Shown here piece after piece: positions 36,108-47,187 of a stretch of DNA of 64,000 nucleotides. The notes under the pieces were generated by a model that was not told the DNA's origin, searched no databases, and saw only the letters and a list, made by a program, of their open reading frames with translations. A program made the position numbers and the translations under genes. This stretch comes from Mycobacterium seoulense. Its GTDB lineage: Bacteria > Actinomycetota > Actinomycetes > Mycobacteriales > Mycobacteriaceae. Where the stretch lies: assembly GCF_010731595.1 (NCBI RefSeq), contig NZ_AP022582.1, positions 2,976,001 to 3,040,000 on the forward strand, in the 5' to 3' direction. Positions within the stretch are counted from its first letter, which is position 1; every line of letters begins with the position of its first letter.

Positions 36108-38257
36108 TGACCGCGACCACCGCTGACCCGGCCGAGCAGTCGCAGCCGTCCACGTCCGCGAACACCAAACGGGTGCAAGGCGGCTTGCTCGACCCGAAGA
36201 TGTTGTGGCGCTCGACGCCGGACGCGCTGGGAAAGCTCGACCCGCGCACCTTGTGGCGCAACCCGGTCATGTTCATCGTCGAGATCGGCGCGACATGGAG
36301 CACCGTGCTGGCGATCATCAACCCAACCTGGTTCGCCTGGCTGACGGTCGTTTGGCTATGGCTCACCGTGTTTTTCGCCAACCTCGCGGAGGCGGTCGCG
36401 GAAGGCCGCGGCAAGGCTCAGGCCGAAACCCTGCGCCGGGCCAAGACCCAGACGCTGGCCCGGCGGCTCAAGGATTGGTCGGCCGGCGCGCCGGGCGTGG
36501 AGGAAGAGGTCGCCGCGCCGTTGCTGCAGCAGGGTGACATCGTCGTGGTCGAGGCCGGCCAGGTCATACCCGGTGACGGCGACGTGGTGGAAGGCATTGC
36601 CTCCGTGGATGAATCCGCGATCACGGGCGAGTCGGCTCCGGTGATCCGCGAGTCCGGTGGCGACCGCTCGGCGGTCACCGGCGGCACCACCGTGCTGAGC
36701 GACCGAATCGTCGTGCGGATCACCCAGAAGCCCGGGGAGAGCTTCATCGACCGCATGATCGCGCTCGTCGAGGGCGCCAACCGGCAGAAGACCCCCAACG
36801 AGATCGCGCTCAACATTCTGTTGGCCGCGTTGACGATCATCTTCGTTTTCGCGGTCGCCACCCTGCAGCCGCTCGCGATCTACTCGAAGATGAACAATCC
36901 GGGCGTCCCGGACAGCCAGGCGCTCAACGCAAACGGTGTCACCGGGATCGTGATGGTGTCGCTGCTGGTGTGCCTGATCCCCACCACCATCGGCGCGTTG
37001 CTCTCCGCGATCGGCATCGCCGGAATGGACCGACTGGTGCAGCGCAACGTGCTCGCCATGTCCGGACGCGCGGTCGAGGCCGCGGGTGACGTCAACACCC
37101 TGCTGCTCGACAAGACGGGCACCATCACCCTGGGCAACCGGCAGGCTGGGGCCTTCGTCCCCCTCGACGGTGTCACCCCGGAGCAGCTGGCCGACGCCGC
37201 GCAATTGTCCAGCCTCGCCGACGAAACGCCGGAGGGCCGCTCGATCGTCGTATACGCCAAACAACACTTCGGGCTGCGGGCACGAACGCCGGGCGAACTC
37301 GCCCATGCGCACTGGGTGGAGTTCTCCGCCGCGACGCGGATGTCGGGCGTCGACGTCGACGGGCACCTGCTGCGCAAGGGCGCGGCCAGCTCCGTCGCCG
37401 AGTGGGTGCGCGAGCAAGGCGGCAAGGTTCCCCAGCAGCTCGGCGAGCTCGTCGACGGCATCTCCGCCGGCGGCGGCACCCCGCTGGTGGTCGGGGAGAG
37501 CCGTGATGGCGATGCGGCGGTGCTGGGCGTCATCCACCTCAAGGACGTCGTCAAGCAGGGCATGCGTGATCGGTTCGACGAGATGCGCAGGATGGGCATC
37601 CGGACGGTGATGATCACCGGCGATAATCCGTTGACTGCCAGGGCGATTGCGGATGAGGCCGGCGTCGACGACTTCCTCGCCGAGGCGACGCCCGAGGACA
37701 AGCTCGAGCTGATCAAGCGGGAGCAGGAGGGCGGCAAGCTGGTCGCGATGACCGGCGACGGCACCAACGACGCGCCGGCCTTGGCACAGGCCGACGTCGG
37801 CGTGGCGATGAACACTGGGACGTCGGCCGCCAAAGAGGCGGGCAACATGGTCGACCTCGACTCCGACCCGACCAAGCTCATCGAGATCGTCGAAATCGGC
37901 AAGCAGTTGCTGATCACCCGCGGCGCGTTGACCACCTTCTCGATCGCCAACGACATCGCGAAGTATTTCGCGATCATCCCGGCCATGTTCGTCGCGCTGT
38001 TCCCCGGGCTGGACATGATCAACATCATGCGGCTGCACAGCCCGGAATCGGCGATCCTGTCCGCGGTGATCTTCAATGCGATCGTCATCGTCGCATTGAT
38101 CCCGTTATCGCTGCGCGGCGTGCGCTACACACCGAGCAGTGCGTCAAAACTGTTGAGCCGCAACCTCTACATCTATGGCCTCGGCGGCATCGTCGCCCCG
38201 TTCGTCGGCATCAAGCTGATCGACCTGATCGTCCAATTCGTCCCGGGGATGTCCTGA
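36107..38257 (+). CDS. kdpB: KdpB, P-type ATPase catalytic subunit
   Basis: This 716-residue P-type ATPase has actuator motif ITGESAPV, phosphorylation motif DKTGTIT (near residue 336), [10 protein letters not shown], and the hinge [19 protein letters not shown]. The N-terminal 35 residues are a variable polar tail. ATP hydrolysis here drives K+ transfer through KdpA. The start ATG 36107 overlaps the kdpA stop; the much longer open frame upstream is antisense-like shadow over kdpA. Confidence 0.95.
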   Translation: MTATTADPAEQSQPSTSANTKRVQGGLLDPKMLWRSTPDALGKLDPRTLWRNPVMFIVEIGATWSTVLAIINPTWFAWLTVVWLWLTVFFANLAEAVAEGRGKAQAETLRRAKTQTLARRLKDWSAGAPGVEEEVAAPLLQQGDIVVVEAGQVIPGDGDVVEGIASVDESAITGESAPVIRESGGDRSAVTGGTTVLSDRIVVRITQKPGESFIDRMIALVEGANRQKTPNEIALNILLAALTIIFVFAVATLQPLAIYSKMNNPGVPDSQALNANGVTGIVMVSLLVCLIPTTIGALLSAIGIAGMDRLVQRNVLAMSGRAVEAAGDVNTLLLDKTGTITLGNRQAGAFVPLDGVTPEQLADAAQLSSLADETPEGRSIVVYAKQHFGLRARTPGELAHAHWVEFSAATRMSGVDVDGHLLRKGAASSVAEWVREQGGKVPQQLGELVDGISAGGGTPLVVGESRDGDAAVLGVIHLKDVVKQGMRDRFDEMRRMGIRTVMITGDNPLTARAIADEAGVDDFLAEATPEDKLELIKREQEGGKLVAMTGDGTNDAPALAQADVGVAMNTGTSAAKEAGNMVDLDSDPTKLIEIVEIGKQLLITRGALTTFSIANDIAKYFAIIPAMFVALFPGLDMINIMRLHSPESAILSAVIFNAIVIVALIPLSLRGVRYTPSSASKLLSRNLYIYGLGGIVAPFVGIKLIDLIVQFVPGMS

Positions 38258-38258
38258 C

Positions 38259-39182
38259 ATGAGCTTCTCGAGTTTCGTACGCATGCACTGGGCAGCGTTT
38301 CGCGCGTTGCTGGTGCTGACCGTGATCACCGGCATCGCCTACCCGCTGTTCATCTGGCTGGTGGCGCAGATACCGGGGCTGCAGGATAAGGCCGACGGAT
38401 CGATTCTCACCGCCAACGGTAAGCCCATCGGCAGCCGGCTGATCGGTCAGCTGTTCACCGACTCCGGCGGCAACCCGCTGCCGCAGTACTTTCAGAGCCG
38501 TCCCTCGGCGGCCGGCAATGGCTACGACCCGCTGTCGTCGGGCGCGAGCAACCTCGGGCCGGAAAGCGTCGTCGACACACCGGCCGATCCGGCGCAACTG
38601 GCGGCCGGCAAGTCCGCATCGGATGCGGGCTACAAGCCGAGCCTGCTGACGACGGTGTGTGCGCGCAGCGCGGCGGTGGGCCGGCTGGAAAACGTCGACG
38701 GTGCGCGGCCGTTCTGCACCGGCGGCGGTGTGGGCGCCGTCCTTTCCGTGATCGGACCGCGCGACGCCCGCGGAAACGTCGTCCACCCCACCCGGGTGGT
38801 CAGCGTCAACGAGCCGTGCCAGGCGACGCCCGCGCCTTTCCTGAGCCTCTACGAAGGTGTCCGCGTCGAATGCGCCAAGTACGGCGAGGACTACACGATC
38901 GGCCAGACGGTTCCGATCCGCGGCGCCGCGCCCGCCAACCCCGCCGTCCCCGCGGACGCCGTCACCGCCAGCGCAAGCGGCCTCGACCCGAACATCTCGC
39001 CGGCCTACGCCGATCTCCAGGTCGCCAGGGTGGCCAAGGCCCGCCATGTCAGCGTGGACCAGATACGGGAGGTGTTGGCGCAGAACCGAAGTAGCCGCGC
39101 ACTCGGGTTCTTCGGCGAACCGTGCGTCAACGTGTTGCAACTGAACCTGCAACTCGATCACACATATCCAGTCTCGAGCTAG
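38259..39182 (+). CDS. kdpC: KdpC subunit with large central insertion
   Basis: This 307-residue KdpC is far longer than the roughly 190 residues of E. coli or M. tuberculosis KdpC. The N-terminus (membrane helix 18-38, then LIGQLFT, YFQSRPSAAGNGYDPLSSGASNLGP) and the C-terminus (VTASASGLDPNISPAYADLQVARVAKAR...VNVLQLNLQLD) are normal. Between them sit about 110 extra residues (from about residue 108 to 220) with four Cys, in extracytoplasmic position. KdpC assists K+ binding and complex assembly. It starts one base after the kdpB stop. Confidence 0.92.
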   Translation: MSFSSFVRMHWAAFRALLVLTVITGIAYPLFIWLVAQIPGLQDKADGSILTANGKPIGSRLIGQLFTDSGGNPLPQYFQSRPSAAGNGYDPLSSGASNLGPESVVDTPADPAQLAAGKSASDAGYKPSLLTTVCARSAAVGRLENVDGARPFCTGGGVGAVLSVIGPRDARGNVVHPTRVVSVNEPCQATPAPFLSLYEGVRVECAKYGEDYTIGQTVPIRGAAPANPAVPADAVTASASGLDPNISPAYADLQVARVAKARHVSVDQIREVLAQNRSSRALGFFGEPCVNVLQLNLQLDHTYPVSS

Positions 39183-39194
39183 CGCGATGGGGGG

Positions 39195-41759
39195 ATGATG
39201 GTTGACGTGAGTGCCGTTGACCACCGCCCCAAGCGCGGCGAGCTGCGGATTTACCTCGGTTCGGCTCCTGGGGTGGGCAAGACGTACGCGATGCTCGGCG
39301 AGGCGCATCGCCGGCTGGAACGCGGCACCGACCTGGTGGCCGGCGTGGTCGAGACCCACGGCAGGGCGAAAACCGCTGAGCTGCTTGATGGCATCGAGGT
39401 CATTCCGCCCCGCTACATCGAATATCGCGGCAGCACCTTTCCCGAACTCGACGTGTCGGCCGTCCTGGCGCGCAAACCACAGGTCGTCCTCGTCGACGAG
39501 CTCGCCCACACCAACACACCGGGCAGTAAGAACGCCAAACGCTGGCAGGATGTCGAGGAACTGCTCGACGCGGGCATCACGGTGATCTCGACCGTCAACG
39601 TCCAGCACCTGGAAAGCCTCAACGACGTCGTCGCCCAAATCACCGGCATCGAACAGAAAGAGACCATCCCGGATTCCGTTGTCCGGCAGGCCGCGCAGGT
39701 CGAGTTGATCGACATCACGCCGGAGGCGCTGCGCCGCAGGCTCTCCCACGGCAACGTGTACGCCCCCGAGCGCATCGACGCCGCGCTGTCCAATTACTTC
39801 CGCCGCGGAAACCTCACCGCGTTGCGGGAGCTGGCGCTGCTGTGGCTGGCAGACCAGGTCGACACCGCGCTGGCCAAATACCGTGCCGAGAACAAGATCA
39901 CCGACATGTGGGAGGCCCGCGAGCGGGTCGTGGTGGCGGTTACCGGCGGCCCCGAGTCGGAGACGTTGGTACGGCGGGCCTCCCGCATCGCGTCGAAGTC
40001 CAGCGCCGAGCTGATGGTGGTGCACGTCATCCGCGGTGACGGGCTGGCCGGCCTGTCGGAGGCGCGGATGGCCAAGATCCGCGATCTGGCAAGCAGTTTG
40101 GATGCGTCGCTGCACACCGTGGTCGGTGACGACGTGCCCGCCGCCCTACTGGATTTCGCCCGCGAAATGAACGCCACCCAGCTGGTGATCGGCACCTCGA
40201 GGCGGTCGCGGTGGGCGCGCGTCTTCGAGGAGGGCATCGGCGCGCGGATCGTCGAGCTGTCGGGCAAGATCGACGTGCACCTGGTCACCCACGAGGAATC
40301 CAAGCGAGGCTTTCGCGCGGCGTCCCTGGGGCCCAACGAGCGGCGGGTGGCGTCCTGGCTCGCGGCGGTCGTCGTGCCGTCGGCCATCTGCGCGGTGATC
40401 GTGAATGCGCTCGACCCGTACCTGGGCACCAGCGGCGACAGCGCATTGTTCTTCGTCGGGGTGCTGCTGGTCGGACTGCTGGGAGGGGTCGCCCCGGCGG
40501 TGGCCTCGGCGGTCTTGTCCAGCCTGCTGCTGAACTACTTCTTGACCGCGCCCAGGCACACTTTCACCATCGCCGAACCCGATGCGGCCGTCACCGAAGT
40601 GGTGCTGCTGCTGGTCGCGGTCGCGGTCGCGGTCCTCGTCGACGGCGCGACCAAACGCACGCGCGAAGCCCGTCGCGCCTCCCAGGAGGCCGAGCTGCTG
40701 ACGCTCTTCGCCGGCTCGGTGCTGCGCGGAGCCGATCTCGAGACGCTGCTCGAACGGGTGCGCGAGACCTACGCGCAACGCTCGGTCAGCATGCTGCGCG
40801 AACCCGACGAGGAGGACCGCGCCGAGGGCATGAAGGCTGCCGTCGTCGCCTGCGTGGGCAGGGATCCTTGCGTCACCGTGGCTTCCGCCGACACCGCTAT
40901 CGAGGTTGGCGACGACGAGTTCTGGATGTTGTTGGCGGGCAGGAAGCTTTCGGCGCGCGATCGCCGGGTGCTGGGCGCGGTGGCCAAGCAGGCCGCGGGC
41001 CTGATCCGCCAGCGCGAGCTGGCCGAGGAAGCCAGCCGCGCGGAGGCGATCGTGCGGGCCGACGAGTTGCGGCGCTCCCTGCTGTCGGCGGTGAGCCACG
41101 ATCTGCGCACTCCGCTGGCGGCGGCCAAGGTCGCCGTCTCCAGCCTGCGCGCGGAGGACGTCGCCTTCTCCGCCGCGGACACCGCGGAGCTGCTGGCCAC
41201 CATCGAGGAGTCGATCGATCAGCTGACGGCGCTGGTCGGAAACCTGCTCGACTCCTCGCGCCTGGCCGCCGGCGTGGTGCACCCGGACCTGCGCCGGGTC
41301 TACCTGGAGGAAACGGTGCAACGGGCGCTGATCAGTATCGGCAAGGGCGCCACCGGTTTCTACCGATCCGCCATCGATCGGGTCAAGGTCGACGTGGGTG
41401 ACTGCGTTGTGGTGGCCGACGCCGGGCTACTGGAACGCGTGCTTGCCAACCTCATCGACAACGGGCTGCGCTACGCGCCGAACTGCGTGGTGCGGGTCAA
41501 CGCCGGCCGCGTGGGCAATCGTGTCCTGATCAACGTCATCGACGAGGGGCCCGGCATCCCGCACGGGGCCGAGGAGCAGATCTTCGAAGCGTTTCAGCGC
41601 CTCGGCGATCACGACAACACCACGGGGGTGGGTCTGGGCATGTCGGTGGCGCGCGGGTTCGTCGAAGCCATGGGCGGCACCATCGCGGCCGGCGACACTC
41701 CGGGCGGCGGCCTTACCGTGACGGTGGAGTTGGCCGCGCCGGAAATGGTGGGTGCGTGA
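39195..41759 (+). CDS. kdpD: KdpD osmosensitive K+ sensor kinase
   Basis: The 854-residue kinase has the KdpD N-terminal domain with Walker A-like GSAPGVGKT, a universal-stress-type domain (VVVAVTGGPESETLVRRA, VIGTSRRSRW) and four close membrane helices (about 395-490). A GAF-like region follows, then HisKA with the phospho-His in SAVSHDLRTPLAA, and the HATPase boxes NLIDNGLRYAP and GVGLGMSV. It senses K+ limitation or turgor and phosphorylates KdpE. Start may be ATG 39195 or 39198, directly after a GGGGGG run. Confidence 0.93.
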   Translation: MMVDVSAVDHRPKRGELRIYLGSAPGVGKTYAMLGEAHRRLERGTDLVAGVVETHGRAKTAELLDGIEVIPPRYIEYRGSTFPELDVSAVLARKPQVVLVDELAHTNTPGSKNAKRWQDVEELLDAGITVISTVNVQHLESLNDVVAQITGIEQKETIPDSVVRQAAQVELIDITPEALRRRLSHGNVYAPERIDAALSNYFRRGNLTALRELALLWLADQVDTALAKYRAENKITDMWEARERVVVAVTGGPESETLVRRASRIASKSSAELMVVHVIRGDGLAGLSEARMAKIRDLASSLDASLHTVVGDDVPAALLDFAREMNATQLVIGTSRRSRWARVFEEGIGARIVELSGKIDVHLVTHEESKRGFRAASLGPNERRVASWLAAVVVPSAICAVIVNALDPYLGTSGDSALFFVGVLLVGLLGGVAPAVASAVLSSLLLNYFLTAPRHTFTIAEPDAAVTEVVLLLVAVAVAVLVDGATKRTREARRASQEAELLTLFAGSVLRGADLETLLERVRETYAQRSVSMLREPDEEDRAEGMKAAVVACVGRDPCVTVASADTAIEVGDDEFWMLLAGRKLSARDRRVLGAVAKQAAGLIRQRELAEEASRAEAIVRADELRRSLLSAVSHDLRTPLAAAKVAVSSLRAEDVAFSAADTAELLATIEESIDQLTALVGNLLDSSRLAAGVVHPDLRRVYLEETVQRALISIGKGATGFYRSAIDRVKVDVGDCVVVADAGLLERVLANLIDNGLRYAPNCVVRVNAGRVGNRVLINVIDEGPGIPHGAEEQIFEAFQRLGDHDNTTGVGLGMSVARGFVEAMGGTIAAGDTPGGGLTVTVELAAPEMVGA

Positions 41760-42439
41760 TGACGCGGGTGCTGGTGATCGACGACGAGCCGCAGATCCTG
41801 CGCGCGCTGCGCATCAACCTGTCCGTCCGGGGCTACGAGGTCATCACCGCGTCGACCGGGGCGGGCGCGCTGCGCGCTGCCGCCGAGCACAAGCCCGACG
41901 TGGTGATCCTCGATCTGGGCCTGCCCGACATCTCCGGAATCGATGTGCTGGCCGGGCTGCGAGGGTGGCTCACCGCACCGGTGATCGTGTTGTCGGCGCG
42001 CACCGATTCGTCCGACAAGGTGGAGGCCCTCGACGCCGGGGCCGACGACTACGTCACGAAACCCTTTGGGATGGACGAGTTTTTGGCCCGGCTGCGGGCG
42101 GCCGTCCGCCGCAACACGGCGGCGTCCGAGCTGGAGCAGCCGGTGATCGAGACCGAGGCCTTCACCGTCGATCTGGCCGCCAAGAAGGTCACCAAGAACG
42201 GCGCCGAGGTCCACCTCACGCCGACCGAGTGGGGGATGCTGGAAGTGCTGGTGCGCAATCGTGGCAAGCTGGTCGGCCGCGAGGAGCTGCTCAAAGAGGT
42301 GTGGGGCCCGGCGTATGCCACCGAAACCCATTACCTGCGAGTGTATTTGGCGCAGCTGCGGCGCAAGCTGGAGGACGACCCGTCGCATCCCACGCACTTG
42401 CTGACCGAGTCCGGCATGGGTTATCGCTTCGAGGCGTGA
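41759..42439 (+). CDS. kdpE: KdpE response regulator
   Basis: This 226-residue OmpR-family regulator has IDDEPQILRALRINL, phospho-Asp in ILDLGLPDISG, TKPFGMDEF, and the winged helix TEWGMLEVLVRNRGKLVGREELL. It activates the kdp promoter. ATG 41759 overlaps the kdpD stop by one base (TGATG); a GTG at 41756 is also possible. Confidence 0.93.
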   Translation: MTRVLVIDDEPQILRALRINLSVRGYEVITASTGAGALRAAAEHKPDVVILDLGLPDISGIDVLAGLRGWLTAPVIVLSARTDSSDKVEALDAGADDYVTKPFGMDEFLARLRAAVRRNTAASELEQPVIETEAFTVDLAAKKVTKNGAEVHLTPTEWGMLEVLVRNRGKLVGREELLKEVWGPAYATETHYLRVYLAQLRRKLEDDPSHPTHLLTESGMGYRFEA

Positions 42440-42517
42440 GCCGGTACGGCGCCGGGCGGACCGTGGTCACATCGGTCACTTGCGCCCCGCGCCGGAGGAA
42501 TTGGCTATGTGCCCGCC

Positions 42518-42805
42518 TCACAGCGACAATTTCGCCGCCGCCCGCAGTGCCAGCACGCGCTGATGGATGCGGTGCTCGGTGGAGCGAGGTATCAGTCTCG
42601 GCCCGTAGCGACCACGGCCCATGCGACGCACCCTGCCTCGGCCCATCTCCCACCGCAAGGCGTCGGAGATGACCTTCGATGCCCTGCCGCGGATCTGAAA
42701 ACCCTGCCCGGCAAGGGCTTCGATCATCTCGCCGATGGTCGCCGGCCCGTTGTGAGCCAGATGCATCGTCAGCACGTAGCGCAGCTCGATTCCCTGGAGA
42801 TTCAT
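42518..42805 (-). CDS. Small winged-helix-like conserved mycobacterial protein
   Basis: The 95-residue protein MNLQGIELRYVLTMHLAHNG... is highly basic and looks like a small winged helix: an alpha helix with ATIGEMIEALAGQG, then RASKVISDALRWEMGRGRVRRMGRGRYG as recognition helix and wing. I recall similar small proteins scattered in mycobacterial genomes, without function. ATG 42805 is preferred because similarity to those begins there; the frame extends to 42862. It lies between kdpE (convergent) and ppx2. Confidence 0.7.
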   Translation of the reverse strand: MNLQGIELRYVLTMHLAHNGPATIGEMIEALAGQGFQIRGRASKVISDALRWEMGRGRVRRMGRGRYGPRLIPRSTEHRIHQRVLALRAAAKLSL

Positions 42806-42905
42806 TGCCGCACCATCGCATGCCGGTATGACATCCCGCAGGTGTCGCTGTGAGGCGGGCACTTCGCCGCTTTCTCCCGCGGGAGACGGGTGTGAAACCT
42901 GTGAC

Positions 42906-43850
42906 TTACCCCGCGATCGAGAACACGATGCCGTCCAGGATGTCGTGCTCGCTCACGGTCAGCTCGTCGATGCCGGCGCGGGCGCGCAACTCGCGCGCCA
43001 ACTCCTCGACCACGATCGCGCCCCCGCCGATCACGTCGGCCCGCCCCTCGTGCATCGGCGGAAGCGCCGCACGCTCGGACCGGGTCATGCCGATCAGCCG
43101 CTCGCACACCGCCAACAGGTCGCCGCCCGGAACACGCGAGAGGTGGATGGCCGCAGAGTCGTACGCCGTCATATTGTGCGCCAGCGCCGACAGTGTGGTC
43201 ATCGTCCCGGCCAGCCCGACCCAGGTTCGCGCCCCCTCGACGGGCACCGCACCCAGCGCGACCTCCAGACGCTCGCGCACCACAGCGCGGGCCGCGGCCA
43301 CCTCCTCGGGCGTCGGCGGGTCCGAGTGCAGGCAGCGTTCGGTCAGCCGCACGCAGCCGATGTCCGCCGAGTAGCTGGCCACCACCGACTCCCCGCCGAC
43401 CACGATCTCGGTAGAGCCACCGCCCAGGTCCACCACAACGAATGGCCCTGCCGCAGAATCCAATTCGCCGACGGCCCCGCGGAACGACAGCGACGCCTCC
43501 TCGGCGCCGGTGATCACCTCGGCCACCGCGCCGGGCACCGCCGCGCCCAGCACGTCGGCCGTCATCGCGAAGAAGACGTCACGATTGGCGACGTCCCGGG
43601 CCGCCGAGGTCGCCACCATCCGCACCCGCTCGACGCCGTGTCGCTTCAGCAGACCGGCGTAGTCGGTCAGCGCCTCCCGGGTTCGCGCGATCGCCTCCGG
43701 CGCGAACTGACCCGTCGCGTCCACACCCTGCCCCAGCCGCACGATCCGGGTCTCCCGATGCACGTCGCGGAGCCCGTCGTCGCCCACATCGGCGATGAGC
43801 AACCGAATCGAGTTGGTGCCGCAGTCGATTCCGGCGAGCCTGCTCACCAT
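42906..43850 (-). CDS. ppx2: Exopolyphosphatase/guanosine pentaphosphatase family (Ppx2)
   Basis: The 314-residue member of the ASKHA superfamily has AGIDCGTNSIRLLIAD, TSAARDV and VVDLGGGSTEIV. Length and position match Ppx2 (Rv1026), a short form lacking the C-terminal domain of E. coli Ppx. It hydrolyses polyphosphate and/or (p)ppGpp. ATG 43850 overlaps the stop of the DUF501 gene; GTG 43847 is an alternative. Confidence 0.9.
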   Translation of the reverse strand: MVSRLAGIDCGTNSIRLLIADVGDDGLRDVHRETRIVRLGQGVDATGQFAPEAIARTREALTDYAGLLKRHGVERVRMVATSAARDVANRDVFFAMTADVLGAAVPGAVAEVITGAEEASLSFRGAVGELDSAAGPFVVVDLGGGSTEIVVGGESVVASYSADIGCVRLTERCLHSDPPTPEEVAAARAVVRERLEVALGAVPVEGARTWVGLAGTMTTLSALAHNMTAYDSAAIHLSRVPGGDLLAVCERLIGMTRSERAALPPMHEGRADVIGGGAIVVEELARELRARAGIDELTVSEHDILDGIVFSIAG

Positions 43851-44332
43851 TGCCCGGCCACCAGGATGCCGGCCATCGCGGGCTCGGGGGCCAGCATCGC
43901 CAGCGCCTCGTCGCCGAGCGGGTTGCAACCCGGCCCCTTGGCCAGCGAGTGCGCGATCAGAACGTGCAGGCACTTGACCCGATCCGGCATCCCGCCCCCG
44001 GAAAAGGTCGTCCCCAGCGGCTCGATCGCGTCCCGTTCGGACAGATACGACTCGTGGGCCCGCCGATACGCCGCCGCCAATTCGGGGTCGTGCCGCAACC
44101 GCTCGGACATCTCGCGCATCAGTCCCGTCGTCTCCAGCCGGCTCGCGGCGGCGGTCAACACCGGATGCGTCAGGTAGTACAACGTCGGAAACGGCGTGCC
44201 GTCAGGGAGTTTCGGCGCGGTCTTCACCACGCCGGGCTCACCGTTGGGGCAGCGGTAGGCGATCTCGAGCACGCCGCGCGGCTCGCGTCCGAGCTGACGC
44301 GCCACCGCCTCGAGGTCGGCACGATCAACCAC
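43844..44332 (-). CDS. DUF501 family protein (Rv1025-like)
   Basis: About 162 residues from GTG 44332 (VVDRADLEAVARQLGREPRG). The family core has IAYRCPNGEPGVVKTAPKLPDGTPFPTLYYLTHP and a final CLHVLIAHSLAKGPGCNPLGDEAL with conserved Cys. Function is unknown, but it is kept between the FtsB-like and ppx genes in actinobacteria. It overlaps both neighbours by a few bases. Confidence 0.88.
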   Translation of the reverse strand: MVDRADLEAVARQLGREPRGVLEIAYRCPNGEPGVVKTAPKLPDGTPFPTLYYLTHPVLTAAASRLETTGLMREMSERLRHDPELAAAYRRAHESYLSERDAIEPLGTTFSGGGMPDRVKCLHVLIAHSLAKGPGCNPLGDEALAMLAPEPAMAGILVAGQW

Positions 44333-44993
44333 CGGGCGCCGTGGGGTTCGGCGCGGCCGGGCCCGGTTCCGTCGGCGGGGGTCCCGGCGGCGGCACATTG
44401 GCCGGCGGCAGGTGCGGTGTGTCGGCGATGGTGTGCCACAAGGAGGTGTACCAGGGGTCGGTGTTGGCGGGTTTGGCCGCCTGGCCCCCCGGCTCGGACG
44501 GCGTGGCCGCCGACGGCGGAAGCTGAACCTGGAACGGGATGTCGCCCGGCTTCACGAAACCGAGACGCTCGCGGGCCTGCGCCGCGATGTAGGCCGGGTC
44601 ACCGAGTTTGGCCTTCCTCTGCTCCAGGTCGGCGATCTGACGGCGCAGTGACGCCTCGCTCGCGGTCAACTGATTCATCTCGGTGCGCTGCGCGAAGTAG
44701 GTCCGCACCGGCCCGGCGATGGTCAGCGTCAACACACAGACGACCGCGGCCAGCACCGCCGCCCGCCGCGCGGTGAATCCGAGCCGCTGCTCGGACCGCT
44801 GCTCGACGGACTCGGCGACCTGCCGCTTGATCGGCTCGACCACGTGCTCGAACGACGACCGCGCGCTGGCCTGCTTCGCGGTTTGGGACGGCTTGGAGGA
44901 CGGCTTGGCCGTACGGCGGCGCCGAACCGGATCCCCGGCCTTCCCCGGACGCGATGCCGGGGAGCGCCGTTTGGGATCCGGCTTGGCGGGCAA
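44325..44993 (-). CDS. FtsB/DivIC-like septum protein (Rv1024-like)
   Basis: A 222-residue bitopic protein: basic cytoplasmic N-terminus of about 65 residues rich in Lys/Arg/Pro, one membrane helix (AAVLAAVVCVLTLTIAG), a coiled coil (MNQLTASEASLRRQIADLEQ), the ARERLGFVKPGD motif of FtsB, and a Pro-rich tail. It should join the divisome with FtsL/FtsQ. TTG 44993 was chosen because GGAGG lies nine bases upstream; ATG 45014 would overlap eno by 20 bp. It directly follows eno. Confidence 0.88.
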   Translation of the reverse strand: MPAKPDPKRRSPASRPGKAGDPVRRRRTAKPSSKPSQTAKQASARSSFEHVVEPIKRQVAESVEQRSEQRLGFTARRAAVLAAVVCVLTLTIAGPVRTYFAQRTEMNQLTASEASLRRQIADLEQRKAKLGDPAYIAAQARERLGFVKPGDIPFQVQLPPSAATPSEPGGQAAKPANTDPWYTSLWHTIADTPHLPPANVPPPGPPPTEPGPAAPNPTAPGG

Positions 44994-44994
44994 G

Positions 44995-46329
<1,335 letters not shown>

Positions 46330-46354
46330 TTAGCGTAAAGCCTGATACATCCTG

Positions 46355-47086
46355 CTACAGCGGGTGACCCGCCGCATAAGCGGTCGCCCAGTCGCGCACC
46401 GCACGCGCGTAGACCCCGGAATTGTTGTAGGCCCGCAGCGCGGTGATCCAGCCGCGCGGTGTCGCCAGATCCTTTCCCCGCCAACACAGGTAACCGGCCG
46501 CCGCGAGCGCCGCGTCGTCGATGTTGTCCGGGCTGACGCGCCCGTCGTTGTGAGCGTCGACACCGTACAACCGCCAGGTCTCGGGGATGAACTGCATCGG
46601 TCCCATGGCCCGCACCACCCCGTCGTCGTCCGTCATCGGTTCCTCGCTGTCGACGATGCGCAGGGTGCCGCCGCTGCCGTCCAGGCGGACACCGCGAATC
46701 GGGGGGCTCACATCCCCGTTGGGGGCCAGCCGCGCGCCGCGGTAGGTGCCGTGGTGGCTCTCGACCTGCCCGATGGCCGCCAAGGTGGTCCACGCGATGT
46801 GGCACTTCGGGTTCTCGACCTCGGCGACCCGGGCGGCGTACGCGTAGGCCTCCAGCGCGATCACGGGAATCTCCAGCGTCGCGGACCGCTGTTCGGCCCA
46901 GGCCCGCAGCTGGTCCGCGGGCCGTCCGCTGGCGTGCGTGTCCACCGGCGGCACCGGAGCCCCGGCGGGCGGCGGGACGCCCTCCGGAATGAACAGGCTG
47001 AGCTGCCACGTGCAGCTGGAGGCCAGCAGCATCGCGGTCGCGCCGATCACGGCGGCCGCGCGCAACCAACGCCTCGGCGACACCAT
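46355..47086 (-). CDS. lpqU: Lipoprotein LpqU-like, lytic transglycosylase domain
   Basis: This 243-residue protein has a lipoprotein signal (RRWLRAAAVIGATAML, lipobox LASSC). An SLT/MltB-like domain follows, with catalytic Glu in IGQVESHHGTYRGA, and AMGPMQFIPETW and LRAYNNSGVYAR. It probably cleaves peptidoglycan glycan strands. ATG 47086 starts MVSPRRW. It lies between eno and mazG as in the M. tuberculosis Rv1022 locus. Confidence 0.9.
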   Translation of the reverse strand: MVSPRRWLRAAAVIGATAMLLASSCTWQLSLFIPEGVPPPAGAPVPPVDTHASGRPADQLRAWAEQRSATLEIPVIALEAYAYAARVAEVENPKCHIAWTTLAAIGQVESHHGTYRGARLAPNGDVSPPIRGVRLDGSGGTLRIVDSEEPMTDDDGVVRAMGPMQFIPETWRLYGVDAHNDGRVSPDNIDDAALAAAGYLCWRGKDLATPRGWITALRAYNNSGVYARAVRDWATAYAAGHPL

Positions 47087-47187
47087 GCTGCTTAAAGCTC
47101 CCTCAGAGTCCCCTGCACCAACTTCCGCACCACCATCGTCCCATGGGTTCCGGTGTTGCCCGGGTGTGTTGGGACTGCGGCGCACGA

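Noticed and set aside
38211..40115. A 634-codon minus-strand frame across kdpC/kdpD
   Set aside because: Antisense shadow of well-supported kdp genes, with low-complexity His/Arg/Asp composition.
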